A stretch of DNA of 42,662 nt from Caldilineaceae bacterium (GTDB lineage Bacteria; Chloroflexota; Anaerolineae; Caldilineales; Caldilineaceae), in contig JALSIX010000034.1 of NCBI GenBank assembly GCA_026989655.1, positions 1-42,662 on the forward strand, in the 5' to 3' direction. Below the pieces are notes generated by a model that was not told where the DNA came from, made no database searches, and worked only from the letters and a program-made list of their open reading frames with translations. Both the position numbers and the translations under genes were made by a program. Positions 23,760-32,830 of this stretch are shown here, one piece after another. The number at the start of each line of letters is the position of its first letter. Position 1 is the stretch's first letter.

Positions 23760-25777
23760 TGAGGGCTCTGCCCCCGCAGGGCGAGGATCCGATCCCGCAG
23801 CTCGGCCGCCCGCTCGAACTCCAACGCCTGGGCCGCGGCCCGCATCTCCTCCTCCAGGGCTGCCACCAGTTGCTCCCGCTCCTCCGGGGACAGAGGGGCC
23901 TCCTGGGGCTCCAAGGCGGTCGCCGGCTCCCGGGCCGTGGCAGGAGCGCGAGCCACGTACTCGGCCGGCTCCTCGGCCAGGGCATGGAGCCGATCCGTCA
24001 GATCCCGAATGGGCTTGACGATGCTCTGGGGCCGGATGCCGTGGCTTCGGTTGTAGGCCTCCTGGATCTGCCGACGCCGGTGGGTCTCCTCCAGGGCCCG
24101 ACGCATGGAGTCGGTGACCCGGTCCGCGTAGAGGATGGCCTTGCCCTCCGCGTGGCGGGCAGCCCGGCCGATGGTCTGGATGAGCGCGGACTCGCTGCGC
24201 AGGAAGCCCTCCTTGTCCGCGTCCAGGATGGCCACCAGGGTCACCTCGGGCAGGTCCAGCCCCTCCCGGAGCAGGTTGATGCCCACCACCACGTCGTAGA
24301 CCCCGGTGCGCAGGTCTCGGAGGATCTCCACCCGTTCGATGGTGTCGATCTCGCTGTGCAGGTAGTGGACCCGGATGCCCAGCTCGGCCAGATACTCGGC
24401 CAGGTCCTCGGCCATCCGCTTGGTGAGGGTGGTGACCAGGGCCCGCTGCCCTCGGGCCACCCGGTCCTGGATCTCGCCCACCAGGTTGTCGATCTGCCCC
24501 TCCGTGGGGCGGACCTCCACCACAGGGTCCAACAGGCCCGTGGGCCGGATGATCTGCTCCACCGTCTGCTCGGCCCGCTCCCGCTCGTAGGGGCCGGGGG
24601 TGGCGCTGACATAGATCACCTGGTGGACGCTCTCCTCGAACTCCTGAAAGGTCAGGGGACGGTTGTCCAGGGCGCTGGGCAGGCGGAAGCCGTGCTCCAC
24701 CAACACCTGTTTGCGGGAGCGATCCCCCGCGTACATGCCCCGGATCTGGGGCACGGTCATGTGGCTCTCGTCGATGATGGTCAGGAAATCCGGCGGGAAG
24801 TAATCCAGCAACGTCCAAGGCCGGCTTCCCGGCGGACGACGGGCCAGGTGGCGGCTGTAGTTCTCCACCCCGTTGCAGTAGCCCACCTCCCGCAGCATCT
24901 CCAGGTCGTATCGGGTACGTTGCTCCAGCCGCTGGGCCTCCAGGAGCTTGCCCTGGGCCCGAAACCGGGCAAGCTGGTCCTCCAGCTCGGCCTCGATGTC
25001 CCGGAGGGCCTCCGCCAGCTTCTCCTGGGGGGTGATGAAGTGCTTGGCCGGATAGATCTCCAGGCTCGAGTGTTCGGCCAGGATCTCCCCGGTCAGGGTG
25101 TCGATCTCGGTGATGCGCTCCACCTCGTCGCCCCAGAAGCTGATGCGATAGGCGGTCTCCCCGTAGGCCGGCTGGACCTCCAGCACATCCCCCCGGACCC
25201 GGAAACGGCCGCGCTGGAGGGTGCTGTCGTTCCGTTCGTAGTAGATGTCCACCAGATGGCGCAGGACCTGGTTGCGCCGCACCATCTCCCCCACCCGAAG
25301 CTGGAGCACCACCCGGCCGTAATCCTGGGGGCTGCCCAGGCCATAGATGCACGAGACCGAGGCCACGATGACCACATCCCGCCGACTGAGGAGGGCACTG
25401 GTCGCGGCCAGGCGCAGGCGATCGATCTCCTCGTTGATCTTGGCGTCCTTCTCGATGTAGGTGTCGGTCCGGGGGATGTAGGCCTCGGGCTGGTAGTAGT
25501 CGTAGTAGGAGACAAAGTACTCCACCGCGTTCTCAGGGAAGAACTCCCGAAACTCGCTGTAGAGCTGGGCGGCCAGGGTCTTGTTGTGCGCGATGACCAG
25601 GGTGGGACGCTGGACCCGCTCGATGACCTTGGCCATGGTGTAGGTCTTGCCCGAACCGGTGACGCCCAGGAGGACCTGATGCCGGAGCCCCTGCTGGACA
25701 CCCCGGGCCAGCTTCTCGATGGCCTGGGGCTGATCCCCGGTCGGTTCGTAGTGGCTGACAACCCGAAAAGGAGGCAT
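23735..25777 (-). CDS. uvrB: Excinuclease ABC subunit B
   Basis: A 680-residue UvrB of normal length. It starts [20 protein letters not shown], with Walker A GVTGSGKT, the beta-hairpin [16 protein letters not shown]-like IIDESHMT, helicase motifs YLHSEIDT and [22 protein letters not shown], and a C-terminal UVR motif ([20 protein letters not shown]). It verifies damage with UvrA and recruits UvrC. The ATG at 25777 fits the family start; no strong Shine-Dalgarno is seen. An in-frame ATG at 25855 would add 26 residues without homology. A SOS box and promoter lie upstream, so it is likely LexA-controlled. Confidence 0.96.
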   Translation of the reverse strand: MPPFRVVSHYEPTGDQPQAIEKLARGVQQGLRHQVLLGVTGSGKTYTMAKVIERVQRPTLVIAHNKTLAAQLYSEFREFFPENAVEYFVSYYDYYQPEAYIPRTDTYIEKDAKINEEIDRLRLAATSALLSRRDVVIVASVSCIYGLGSPQDYGRVVLQLRVGEMVRRNQVLRHLVDIYYERNDSTLQRGRFRVRGDVLEVQPAYGETAYRISFWGDEVERITEIDTLTGEILAEHSSLEIYPAKHFITPQEKLAEALRDIEAELEDQLARFRAQGKLLEAQRLEQRTRYDLEMLREVGYCNGVENYSRHLARRPPGSRPWTLLDYFPPDFLTIIDESHMTVPQIRGMYAGDRSRKQVLVEHGFRLPSALDNRPLTFQEFEESVHQVIYVSATPGPYERERAEQTVEQIIRPTGLLDPVVEVRPTEGQIDNLVGEIQDRVARGQRALVTTLTKRMAEDLAEYLAELGIRVHYLHSEIDTIERVEILRDLRTGVYDVVVGINLLREGLDLPEVTLVAILDADKEGFLRSESALIQTIGRAARHAEGKAILYADRVTDSMRRALEETHRRRQIQEAYNRSHGIRPQSIVKPIRDLTDRLHALAEEPAEYVARAPATAREPATALEPQEAPLSPEEREQLVAALEEEMRAAAQALEFERAAELRDRILALRGQSPHQPAGKVK

Positions 25778-25836
25778 GGCTGCGGACAGAAGACCCGGAC
25801 AGACGGCTCCCGGAGCCGACAGAGCCCCGGACACGA

Positions 25837-25850
25837 CGAACAAACGTTCG
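25837..25850 (-). promoter_or_regulatory. LexA (SOS) box of Gram-positive/Chloroflexota type in front of uvrB
   Basis: The site reads CGAACAAACGTTCG, that is GAAC-N4-GTTC with flanking C and G, fully symmetric in its arms. This is the Cheo/DinR-type LexA recognition sequence, also reported for Dehalococcoides LexA. It sits just downstream of the uvrB -10 element, over the start site, a standard repression position. Confidence 0.8.
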
Positions 25851-25859
25851 TGCATCTCG

Positions 25860-25893
25860 AGTATAGTATACCGCCATGTGGGCCAGATGTCCA
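25860..25893 (-). promoter_or_regulatory. uvrB promoter
   Basis: Minus strand: TGGACA (25893-25888), 17-bp spacer, TATACT (25870-25865), with a second overlapping TATACT (25865-25860). Start expected near 25858, giving a leader of about 80 bases that includes the SOS box. Confidence 0.75.
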
Positions 25894-26024
25894 CTTGCCC
25901 GCGGAGGGGAAAATTCCCGACGTCCAGAGAAGGCCCGGGGAACCCGGTCGGGTCCAGGCGGTGGGGTTCTCGGACGCCCGGGGCCCTTCCCCCGCCCCAT
26001 TGGAGGGCCGGCCGCGACCTCCGG

Positions 26025-26053
26025 TTGAGCCGCGACGTAAATGCTGCTAGAAT
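26025..26053 (+). promoter_or_regulatory. Promoter of the DUF2207-SPFH cluster
   Basis: TTGAGC (26025-26030), a 17-bp spacer and TAGAAT (26048-26053), with a TGC extension in front of the -10. Start expected near 26060, about 90 bases before the DUF2207 gene. Confidence 0.65.
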
Positions 26054-26149
26054 GGAACCACGAACCCCGACCCCAGGGCGGTTGTCCATGTCCCGGGGCA
26101 CCCGCAAACGCACAGACCGCCCACCTGCCCACCAGGAGCCGAGACACCG

Positions 26150-28102
26150 ATGATCGCCCCCATCCGTCGGTACACTCTCCCCTTGTTGCTGGCTGGGCTG
26201 ATCCTGGTCCTGGGCGCAGGCCTGGCCCACGGCCAGGGAAAGGCCTTCCTCTGGGAGCGCTTCGACGTCGACATCTCGGTGGGCCAAGACGGCACCTTCC
26301 AGGTGGTGGAACGGCAGCAGATCCGCTTCACCCGCGGAACGTTCACCTTCGGCTACCGGGAGATCTCCAAACGCTACCTGGTGGCCATCGATGGGTGGAC
26401 CCTCCAGGACGACGAGGGCAACCGCTACCGACAGGCCCCCCTGGGGACAGAGCAGCCCTACACCTTCACCGTGGAGGACACCCCAGACAGCTACGTGGTC
26501 CGCTGGTACTTCCCGCCCACCGGCGAGAGCATCCACACCTACCATCTGGGCTACCGGGTCCACGGCGGCCTCCGCTTCTACGATGAAGGGGACCAGCTCT
26601 GGTGGAAGGCCATCTACCCCGAGCGGAGCTTCGACGTGCTCCAGGGCCGGGTCACGGTCACCGCGCCCGGACCCATCCAACGATACGCGGCCTACATCGC
26701 AGGCGAGGAGGCCGGTCCACGGGTCACGGCCACCCAGGTGGACCAGAACGTCCTGGTGTTCGACCTGAACCGGACCTTGGGCCCCGGAGAGGACCTGGAG
26801 GTCCGGGTCCAGTGGCCCCACGGCCTCGTCCAGGGAAGCCCGGCCCCCTGGCAGGAGGCCGCGGACGCGGAGGCCGCACGCCTGGAGGCCCAGCGCCGGT
26901 TCATCGAACGCTGGCGCCCCGTGGCCACCCTGGGTTTCGGCCTGCTGGGCGTGCTCTTCGTCCTGGGGGGGCCGCTTCTCCTCTACGTCCTGTGGTACAA
27001 TCTGGGCCGGGACACCCCTGTGGAGGTGGTGGCCGAGTATCTCCCGGAACCTCCGGACGACCTGCCCCCGGGCCTGGCCGGCGCGCTGGTGGACGAGACG
27101 GTGGACATGGAGGACATCCTGGCCACCATGGTGGACCTGGCCCGACGCAAGGTCATCAGCATCACCGAGATCAAGGAAGAGGGCCTGATGGGCCTCATCC
27201 AGAACACCGACTTCCTCTATCGCTGGGAGCAACCGGACGCGCCCCTGGCCGACTTCGAGCGGGAGCTGCTGGTCGGGATGTTCGGCCGGAAGAAGGAGGT
27301 GAAGCTGTCCAGCCTGAAGAACCGCTTCTACCGGAAGCTGCCCAAGGTACGCAAGGCCATGTACCAGGAGCTGGTCCAGCGCCACCTCTTCGTGAAGAAC
27401 CCGGAAACCGTGCGCAACCAGTGGGGGTGCCTGGGCGTGTCGGCCCTCCTGGTCTCCCTGCTGGTAGGGTTCGTCCTGGTGAGCCTCTTCCGCGACCTGA
27501 CCCCCGCGGCCATCCTTCCGGGCATCGGCATGGGGATCACGGCCCTGGGGCTGCTGATCCTCTCCCGGTTCATGCCCCGGAAGACCCAGGAAGGGGCCGA
27601 GGCCGCGGCCCGATGGCAGGCCTTCAAACGCTACCTGACCCACATCGACCGCTACGAGGATCTGGAGGCCAAGAAGGAGATCTGGGACCAGTACCTGCCC
27701 TACGCGATCGCCTTTGGCATCGAGCGGGACTACATCCGGAAGTTCGAGCAGGTGAACGCGCCCGCACCCGGATGGTACATCCCCGACCCCACCCTCTACG
27801 GCCCCTATCGCCGTTGGTACTACGAGGGCGGTGCGCCTCCGTCCCCGGGCACATCCGGCCGCATCGGCCGGATGTCCGAGGCAGGAGGAGCCGAGGGCGG
27901 TCTGGGCCGAGGTCTCAGCGAAGCCAGCCGCGGGCTCGGCACCAGCCTGTCCACCATGAGCCGGGGGCTCGGCGCCATGCTCACCGGCGCCAGTGCCACG
28001 TTGGCCAGCCGCCCGTCCAGTTCCTCCAGCGGCGGCGGATGGAGCGGCGGCGGTGGAGGCGGCGGGGGGGGCGGAGGCGGAGGCGGCGGCGGCTTCGGCT
28101 GA
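26150..28102 (+). CDS. DUF2207 exported membrane protein with poly-Gly tail
   Basis: A 650-residue protein. It has a signal peptide (about 1-28, ending GLAHGQ), an external beta-rich DUF2207 domain (30-230; [20 protein letters not shown]), a first helix at about 259-283, a cytoplasmic winged-helix-like region (290-425; [19 protein letters not shown]), two further helices (428-446 and 452-473) and a C-terminal cytoplasmic part. The end is Ser-rich then an almost pure glycine run of over 20 residues closing in GFG, typical of the family. Function of DUF2207 is not established. AGGAG is 11 bases before the ATG. It heads the cluster that ends with the SPFH gene. Confidence 0.85.
   Translation: MIAPIRRYTLPLLLAGLILVLGAGLAHGQGKAFLWERFDVDISVGQDGTFQVVERQQIRFTRGTFTFGYREISKRYLVAIDGWTLQDDEGNRYRQAPLGTEQPYTFTVEDTPDSYVVRWYFPPTGESIHTYHLGYRVHGGLRFYDEGDQLWWKAIYPERSFDVLQGRVTVTAPGPIQRYAAYIAGEEAGPRVTATQVDQNVLVFDLNRTLGPGEDLEVRVQWPHGLVQGSPAPWQEAADAEAARLEAQRRFIERWRPVATLGFGLLGVLFVLGGPLLLYVLWYNLGRDTPVEVVAEYLPEPPDDLPPGLAGALVDETVDMEDILATMVDLARRKVISITEIKEEGLMGLIQNTDFLYRWEQPDAPLADFERELLVGMFGRKKEVKLSSLKNRFYRKLPKVRKAMYQELVQRHLFVKNPETVRNQWGCLGVSALLVSLLVGFVLVSLFRDLTPAAILPGIGMGITALGLLILSRFMPRKTQEGAEAAARWQAFKRYLTHIDRYEDLEAKKEIWDQYLPYAIAFGIERDYIRKFEQVNAPAPGWYIPDPTLYGPYRRWYYEGGAPPSPGTSGRIGRMSEAGGAEGGLGRGLSEASRGLGTSLSTMSRGLGAMLTGASATLASRPSSSSSGGGWSGGGGGGGGGGGGGGGGFG
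28031..28093 (+). repeat. GGN trinucleotide repeat encoding the glycine tail
   Basis: A run of GGC/GGA/GGG codons at the end of the DUF2207 gene, including an unbroken stretch of eight G. It is a likely site of replication slippage or assembly error, though the frame is intact here. Confidence 0.8.
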
Positions 28103-28208
28103 ACCCGGCCCGGCGCCCCCGATATCGCCCGCAGGACCATGTTGAGCCGGGTCCCCGCCTGGAGACCCGAACTCGTTTCCAGCCCTAGCCCCATGGATGG
28201 AGCGTGCT

Positions 28209-28766
28209 ATGCGAGGAGGCGGCCGGATCGTCGGCCTGGCAGTCATGGTCATCTCGGTGGTCCTCTTCATCGGCTGGACCGGGGTGGTGATCACCGCGGT
28301 CCAGGCCGCGGAGGGGAGCCTGGGCGGCACCCTGCTGGGGATCTTCCTGGCCCTGGTGGTGTGCGCCCCCCTGTTCGCCGTCGGCTTCTACCTCTTTCGG
28401 CGAGGTACCCGGGAGGAGGCGGAGTTCGCCCGGGCCGCCCGGCAGCGGACCATCCTCAACATGGTGTTGACCCAGGGCCAGGTGACCCTGGAGGAGCTCA
28501 TCGCGGAACTGCAGATGCCCCGTGCCGAGATCGAGGACCTGATCCGGGACCTGGTGGGCAAACGGCTCTTCAGCGGCGCCATCAACTGGGACCGGGGCAT
28601 CCTCTACAGCGTGGAGAGCCAGGCCCTGGTGGAGAACCGCAAATGCCCCAACTGCGGCGGCGAGCTGGAGTTCGCGGGGAAGGGGCTCATCGAATGCCCC
28701 TGGTGCGGCAGCCAGGTCTTCCTCACCGAACGGGCGGCCGCGCAGACCACTGCCCAGAGAGCGTGA
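28209..28766 (+). CDS. Membrane protein with winged helix and C-terminal zinc ribbon
   Basis: A 185-residue protein with two membrane helices (about 7-31 and 40-64), a cytoplasmic winged-helix-like segment (78-140; [20 protein letters not shown], then [20 protein letters not shown]) and a zinc ribbon with C146, C149, C163 and C166 (CPNCGG and CPWCG). No named family is recognised. The layout resembles zinc-ribbon membrane partners of SPFH proteins. The ATG at 28209 is preferred because GGAG lies six bases upstream; ATG 28197 is four codons earlier. It is 106 bp after the DUF2207 gene and 91 bp before the coiled-coil gene. Confidence 0.72.
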   Translation: MRGGGRIVGLAVMVISVVLFIGWTGVVITAVQAAEGSLGGTLLGIFLALVVCAPLFAVGFYLFRRGTREEAEFARAARQRTILNMVLTQGQVTLEELIAELQMPRAEIEDLIRDLVGKRLFSGAINWDRGILYSVESQALVENRKCPNCGGELEFAGKGLIECPWCGSQVFLTERAAAQTTAQRA

Positions 28767-28857
28767 GCCGGGCCGGCGACACGGCAGACGGCCCAGGACG
28801 TGCCCTGGCCCCCGGCCCGGGCGGCCACCACGGAGACCACAAAGGAGATCCAGACCG

Positions 28858-29550
28858 ATGACCAGCGAACCCGACCGAGACCCGTCGACCCCCTCCATGT
28901 ACCCGAGCAGCGACGAGGCCGTGGAACAGGCCCAGGAGGCAATGGGCCCGGTGGAGCGCATCCTGAAAGGCCTGCCCGTCCTCCGGGACTACGTGGACCG
29001 GGAGCTGCGTCGAGAGGCCGACCGACGCCTGCGGGAGACCATCGCCCAGGGATTGGAGGGCCAACGCCAGCGGCTCTACGACCTCCAACAGCGGCTGCTC
29101 CGACAGGGGGGCCTGCGTTACCTGGACGACGTGGACAATGCGGTCCAGCGGCTTCAGATCCTGATCGACCGGGTGAAACACGCCGGCAGCGGCTACACAG
29201 GCCTCTTCGACCGAGTCCGGGTGAGGGAAGAACAACTGCGTGCCCTGTATCGCTTCGACCGGGCCCTGGCCCAGCGGGTGGACGAGATCCGCCAGGCCAT
29301 CGATCGCCTGCGGAGAGCCGTCCAGGAGGATCGGGAGATCCACCGGGCCATCGACCAGCTCAGCGAGAAGGTGGCCGAGCTGAACCGGCTGTTGGATCGA
29401 CGCAGCGCGGCCCTCGAGGACCCGGAGCTGCTCCAGCCGGAGAACGCGCCCGAGGTGGGCCCGGAATGGCTGGCCCAGCCCCCCGAGGAGATCCCCGATG
29501 CCGAGCCCTCCTCCGAGGAGGACCGTTCCCCCCCGAACCCCGGCCCTTGA
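28858..29550 (+). CDS. Coiled-coil protein of unknown function
   Basis: A 230-residue hydrophilic protein with no signal or membrane segment. Residues about 20-205 are predicted to be almost entirely alpha-helical, with heptad-like stretches (READRRLRETIAQGLEGQRQ, AVQRLQILIDRVKHAG, AIDQLSEKVAELNRLLDRRS). The ends are acidic and Pro-rich. It lacks recognisable PspA motifs but has a comparable size and helical content. AAAGGAG is about ten bases upstream. Position between the zinc-ribbon membrane protein and the SPFH protein suggests a scaffold or adaptor in the same complex. Confidence 0.68.
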   Translation: MTSEPDRDPSTPSMYPSSDEAVEQAQEAMGPVERILKGLPVLRDYVDRELRREADRRLRETIAQGLEGQRQRLYDLQQRLLRQGGLRYLDDVDNAVQRLQILIDRVKHAGSGYTGLFDRVRVREEQLRALYRFDRALAQRVDEIRQAIDRLRRAVQEDREIHRAIDQLSEKVAELNRLLDRRSAALEDPELLQPENAPEVGPEWLAQPPEEIPDAEPSSEEDRSPPNPGP

Positions 29551-29606
29551 ACGTGTTGCCTGCCCACCGGAACCATCCCCGGCCACTACGGTAAAGGAGG
29601 TCACCC

Positions 29607-30671
29607 ATGCCGCGTATCATTGACGTCATCGAAGCCCCTGATCAGCGAGCAGACGAGCTGGTTGTCCGGGTCCCGGAGGTGGGGGCCGGGGATTTCCGCC
29701 TGGGCAGCCAGCTCATCGTCCGGGAGAGCCAACGGGCCGTCTTCTACCGGGACGGCAAATCGCTGGACGTGTTCGGCCCTGGACGGCACACCCTGACCAC
29801 CGCCAACCTGCCGCTCCTGTCCGACCTGTTGCGGCTGGCCACCGAGGGGAAGGACATCTTCACGGCCGAGGTCTACTTCGTCAACATGCGGGAGCTCACC
29901 GATCTGAAGTGGGGCACCCCCGAGCCCATCACCCTCCGGGACTCGGACCTGGGCCTGGTGCGCCTGCGCTCCTTTGGCCAGTACTCCATGCAGGTGGCCG
30001 ACCCCAAACGGTTCGTGGACCAGTTCGTGGGCACCCAGGGCCTCTACCGCACGGCCCAGATCGCGGACTTCCTGCGGGGGGTCATCATCAGCCGCCTGAC
30101 CGACGTGCTGGGCGAGAACATGACCAGCATCCTGGACCTGCCCCGTCTCTTCGACGAGCTCAGCGCGGCCCTCCGGGCCAGGCTCCAGGACGATTTCACG
30201 GCCATGGGGCTCGGCCTGAAGCAGTTCCGCATCATCTCCATCAGCCCCACAGAGGAGACCGCCCAGGCCATCGACGAACGGGCCAGCATGGGCGCCATCG
30301 GCGACATGAACGCGTACATGCAGTTCAAGGCCGCCCGGGCCATCGGCGACGCCGCGCAACAGCCCGGCGGCGGCTCCAGCGAAGGGCTGGGCATGGGCGC
30401 CGGGCTGGGCATGGGCATGGGGATGGCCAGCATGATCGCCCAGGCCATGGGACAGGGGCAGTCGTCCAGCGGCGCCCCCACAGGCCAGGGCCCTGCCGAG
30501 GGCGGAACCACCGTCCCCGAGGTGATGACCCTGGACCAGGCCGCGGCCTACCTCCAGGTGAGCCCTGCAGACGTCCAGGCCCTCATCGATTCCGGGGAAC
30601 TCAAGGCCCGGAAGATCGGCAACCAGGTGCGGATCAGCAAGAAGGCCATCGACCAGTTCCTACAGGGATAG
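29607..30671 (+). CDS. SPFH (YdjI-type) protein with a C-terminal excisionase-like HTH
   Basis: A 354-residue protein. The N-terminal SPFH/band-7 domain of the YdjI type covers about 15-250 (LIVRESQRAVFYRDGK, VFGPGRHTL, GTPEPITLRDSD, FRIISISPTEE). A Gly/Met-rich flexible segment follows (255-285), then residues 306-353 form an excisionase-family HTH (MTLDQAAAYLQVSPADVQAL, GNQVRISKKAIDQFL). YdjI-type proteins normally end in a zinc ribbon; here an HTH takes that place, while the zinc ribbon is on a neighbouring gene. The HTH may bind DNA or act as a protein adaptor. AAAGGAGG lies upstream of ATG 29607. It closes the DUF2207 cluster, 56 bp after the coiled-coil gene. Confidence 0.87.
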   Translation: MPRIIDVIEAPDQRADELVVRVPEVGAGDFRLGSQLIVRESQRAVFYRDGKSLDVFGPGRHTLTTANLPLLSDLLRLATEGKDIFTAEVYFVNMRELTDLKWGTPEPITLRDSDLGLVRLRSFGQYSMQVADPKRFVDQFVGTQGLYRTAQIADFLRGVIISRLTDVLGENMTSILDLPRLFDELSAALRARLQDDFTAMGLGLKQFRIISISPTEETAQAIDERASMGAIGDMNAYMQFKAARAIGDAAQQPGGGSSEGLGMGAGLGMGMGMASMIAQAMGQGQSSSGAPTGQGPAEGGTTVPEVMTLDQAAAYLQVSPADVQALIDSGELKARKIGNQVRISKKAIDQFLQG

Positions 30672-30708
30672 CCCAGGGCCGGACCGCACTCCATCCTCCC
30701 CCGGACAG

Positions 30709-30737
30709 TTGCACCCATCCTCTCCATCCGGTATCAT
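30709..30737 (+). promoter_or_regulatory. Promoter of the dehalogenase-Xpt gene
   Basis: TTGCAC (30709-30714), a 17-bp spacer and TATCAT (30732-30737). Start expected near 30744, leaving a leader of about 165 bases. I see no purine-riboswitch core in that leader. Confidence 0.6.
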
Positions 30738-30908
30738 GGTCGGGGGCACGGCGGCAGCAGACCGTGCCCCCGGCCGTTGAGACGGAACCGTGTCCCCCTA
30801 GCCCCCAGGCCCGGTCGGCATGGACGCTCCTCCAGGCACCGGGGGAAGCGGCCTGTGCCGATGGAGCTCGGGGCTCGGTGGTGGCCACAATCCGGGGGAA
30901 AAGCCGCC

Positions 30909-32489
30909 ATGAAGATCCTGCGCACGCCCGACCACGCCTTCTCCCATCTCCCCGACTTCCCCTACGAACCCCGCTACGTGGACGTGCCCGGCCCCCACGG
31001 CATCCCCCTGAGAATGGCCTACGTGGAGGTCGGCCCCCCCGACGGCCCGGTGGTGCTCCTCCTCCACGGCGAGCCCACCTGGAGCTTCCTGTATCGGAAG
31101 GTGATCCCGCCCCTGGCCGCGGCCGGCTACCGGGTCATCGCACCGGATCTGATCGGGTTCGGGCGCTCCGACAAGCCCGGAGCCGTGGCCGACCACACCT
31201 ACGCCCGCCATGTGGACTGGATGGACGCGTTCCTCCGCCGCCTGGGCCTGGAGGAGCTGACCCTCTTCGGCCACGACTGGGGCGGCCTGATCGGTCTCCG
31301 GTTGGTGGCCCGCCATCCCCACCGCTTTGCCCGGGTGGCGGTGGCCAACACCGGGCTGCCCACGGGCGACCTCCCGATGAACCAGGCCTTTCAGCGCTGG
31401 CAACAGTACGTGGCCTCCGCGCCGCGCCTCCCCATCGGTCGTATCGTCCAGAGCGGCTGTCTCACCCGCCTGCCCGCCCCGGTGTTGGCCGCCTACGAAG
31501 CCCCCTTCCCCGACCCGGCCTTCCAGGCCGGCCCCCGGGCCATGCCGGCCCTGGTCCCCACCCGCCCCGACCACCCGGAAAGCCAGGCCAATCGCCGGGC
31601 ATGGCAGATCCTGGAAGGCTGGGACCGACCCTTCCTCACCCTCTTCAGCGACGGCGACCCCATCACCCGCGGGGGTGAGCGCCCCTTCCAGGAACGGGTG
31701 CCCGGGGCCCGGGGACAGCCCCACGCGCGGGTGGAGGGCGCCGGACACTTCCTCCAGGAAGACCGGGGCGAGGAGGTGGCAGAACGTCTCCTCGCGTGGC
31801 TGGGACCGGCCCAGGATGGCCCCTTCCACCTGGGCAGCCCGGAAGCGGGTGCCGGGTCCGGCGAGGGGCCTCCAGGGCCCGAAACCTCCCGCCACTGGGC
31901 CGTGGAGGCCACGGTGGAACGCATCCGCCGGGAAGGCCGGAACCTGGGGCGGGGCATCCTGAAAGTGGACGGGTTCGTCAACCATCAGCTGGACCCCAGC
32001 CTGGCCCAAGGATGGGGCCAGGCCTTTGCCCAGGCCTTCGCGGCCCTGGGAGTGACCCCGGTGACCAAGGTGGTCACCGCGGAAGTCAGCGGCATCGCAC
32101 CCGCCCTGGCCACGGGCATGGCCCTGGGGGTGCCCGTGGTCTACGCGCGCAAGAAGCGCCCCATCACCATGCCGGACGGCTTCTACGTGGCCGAGGCCCC
32201 CAGCCACACCAAGGGCGGTGTGGTGCGCCTCATGATCTCCCCAGAGTACCTGACTCCCGAGGATCGGGTGTTGCTCATCGACGACTTCCTGGCCTCGGGC
32301 CTGACCATCGACGCCCTGGCCCGGCTGATCCTCCAGTGTGGGGCCACCCTGCTGGGCATCGGCTGCGTCATCGAGAAGGCCTTCGAGGAGGGACGACGCC
32401 AACTGGCCCATCTCCACGTGCCCATCGTCAGCCTGGCCGTGGTAGAACGGATGGAGGGGGATGCCATCCACGTGCGTCCCGGCCTCTGA
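30909..32489 (+). CDS. Haloalkane dehalogenase-like hydrolase fused to xanthine phosphoribosyltransferase
   Basis: A 526-residue single frame. Residues 1-300 form an alpha/beta hydrolase of the haloalkane dehalogenase I type: LLHGEPTWSFLYRK, PDLIGFGRSDKP, nucleophile D123 with W124 (FGHDWGG), acid at D248 or D250 (FSDGDPIT) and H280 (GAGHFLQED). A 30-residue Gly/Pro linker follows. Residues 332-526 match a full-length Xpt (B. subtilis Xpt is 194 residues): ILKVDGFVNHQLDP, EVSGIAPALATG and the PRPP loop VLLIDDFLASGLT. V332 is a GTG that aligns with the start methionine of stand-alone Xpt, so independent initiation is possible, but no good ribosome-binding site precedes it. There is no stop between domains. 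Confidence 0.85.
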   Translation: MKILRTPDHAFSHLPDFPYEPRYVDVPGPHGIPLRMAYVEVGPPDGPVVLLLHGEPTWSFLYRKVIPPLAAAGYRVIAPDLIGFGRSDKPGAVADHTYARHVDWMDAFLRRLGLEELTLFGHDWGGLIGLRLVARHPHRFARVAVANTGLPTGDLPMNQAFQRWQQYVASAPRLPIGRIVQSGCLTRLPAPVLAAYEAPFPDPAFQAGPRAMPALVPTRPDHPESQANRRAWQILEGWDRPFLTLFSDGDPITRGGERPFQERVPGARGQPHARVEGAGHFLQEDRGEEVAERLLAWLGPAQDGPFHLGSPEAGAGSGEGPPGPETSRHWAVEATVERIRREGRNLGRGILKVDGFVNHQLDPSLAQGWGQAFAQAFAALGVTPVTKVVTAEVSGIAPALATGMALGVPVVYARKKRPITMPDGFYVAEAPSHTKGGVVRLMISPEYLTPEDRVLLIDDFLASGLTIDALARLILQCGATLLGIGCVIEKAFEEGRRQLAHLHVPIVSLAVVERMEGDAIHVRPGL

Positions 32490-32830
32490 ACCCCCTGTTG
32501 GATGCCCCCGGGCCGGTCGAGCTAGCTGCCCTCAGCACGCCGAAGCCCCCGTGAGCGCCGGCCCTGCCGGCACCCCGCCGGGGGCCCACACCGTCCACCG
32601 CAGCCACCTTCCCCTCCACCCCACCACACCTCGACGACCACCCGAGGCGCCCGGCCATCCCGCATCCCCTGGCACTGCCCGGAGACCGAAACAGACCTGA
32701 AGTAGGACAGAAGGGAACTTCTGCCGGCGAAGCCCGTTTGGTATCATGGTGGCTACTCCACCGCGCCCATCCGTCGCCCCAATGCAGGGGACGAGCCCTC
32801 CCCCGCGGCCGTTCCAGGAAGGAGGACCCC
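32490..32830. other. 341-bp intergenic region before the DUF1800 gene
   Basis: The left 200 bp are C-rich with several short GC hairpins and no gene. The right part is A/T-richer, with an inverted repeat at 32708-32723, a TATCAT box at 32742-32747 and a leader of about 75 bases to DUF1800. Nothing else is recognised. Confidence 0.6.
32708..32747 (+). promoter_or_regulatory. Probable promoter with inverted repeat for DUF1800-DUF1501
   Basis: CAGAAG-GGAA-CTTCTG (32708-32723) is a perfect 6-bp dyad overlapping the expected -35 zone. TATCAT (32742-32747) is the -10, and the -35 (TTCTGC, 32719-32724) is poor. The dyad may bind a regulator that compensates for the weak -35. Confidence 0.42.

Noticed and set aside
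22199-26050. A 1283-codon plus-strand open frame crossing the kinase and uvrB
   Set aside because: It overlaps two firm genes in other frames and encodes Pro/Gly/Arg-rich sequence without motifs.
28031-28093. Glycine run as a sign of a broken gene
   Set aside because: Poly-Gly tails ending in GFG-like sequence are usual for DUF2207 proteins and the frame is open to a normal stop.
25778-28330. Upstream extension of the uvrB frame to about 1531 residues
   Set aside because: UvrB proteins start at the GDQP region. The extra part is antisense to the DUF2207 gene, and the uvrB promoter and SOS box lie inside it.
30738-30908. Purine riboswitch controlling the Xpt-containing gene
   Set aside because: The leader lacks recognisable conserved loop or junction sequences of the purine aptamer, and the first coding domain is a dehalogenase rather than Xpt.
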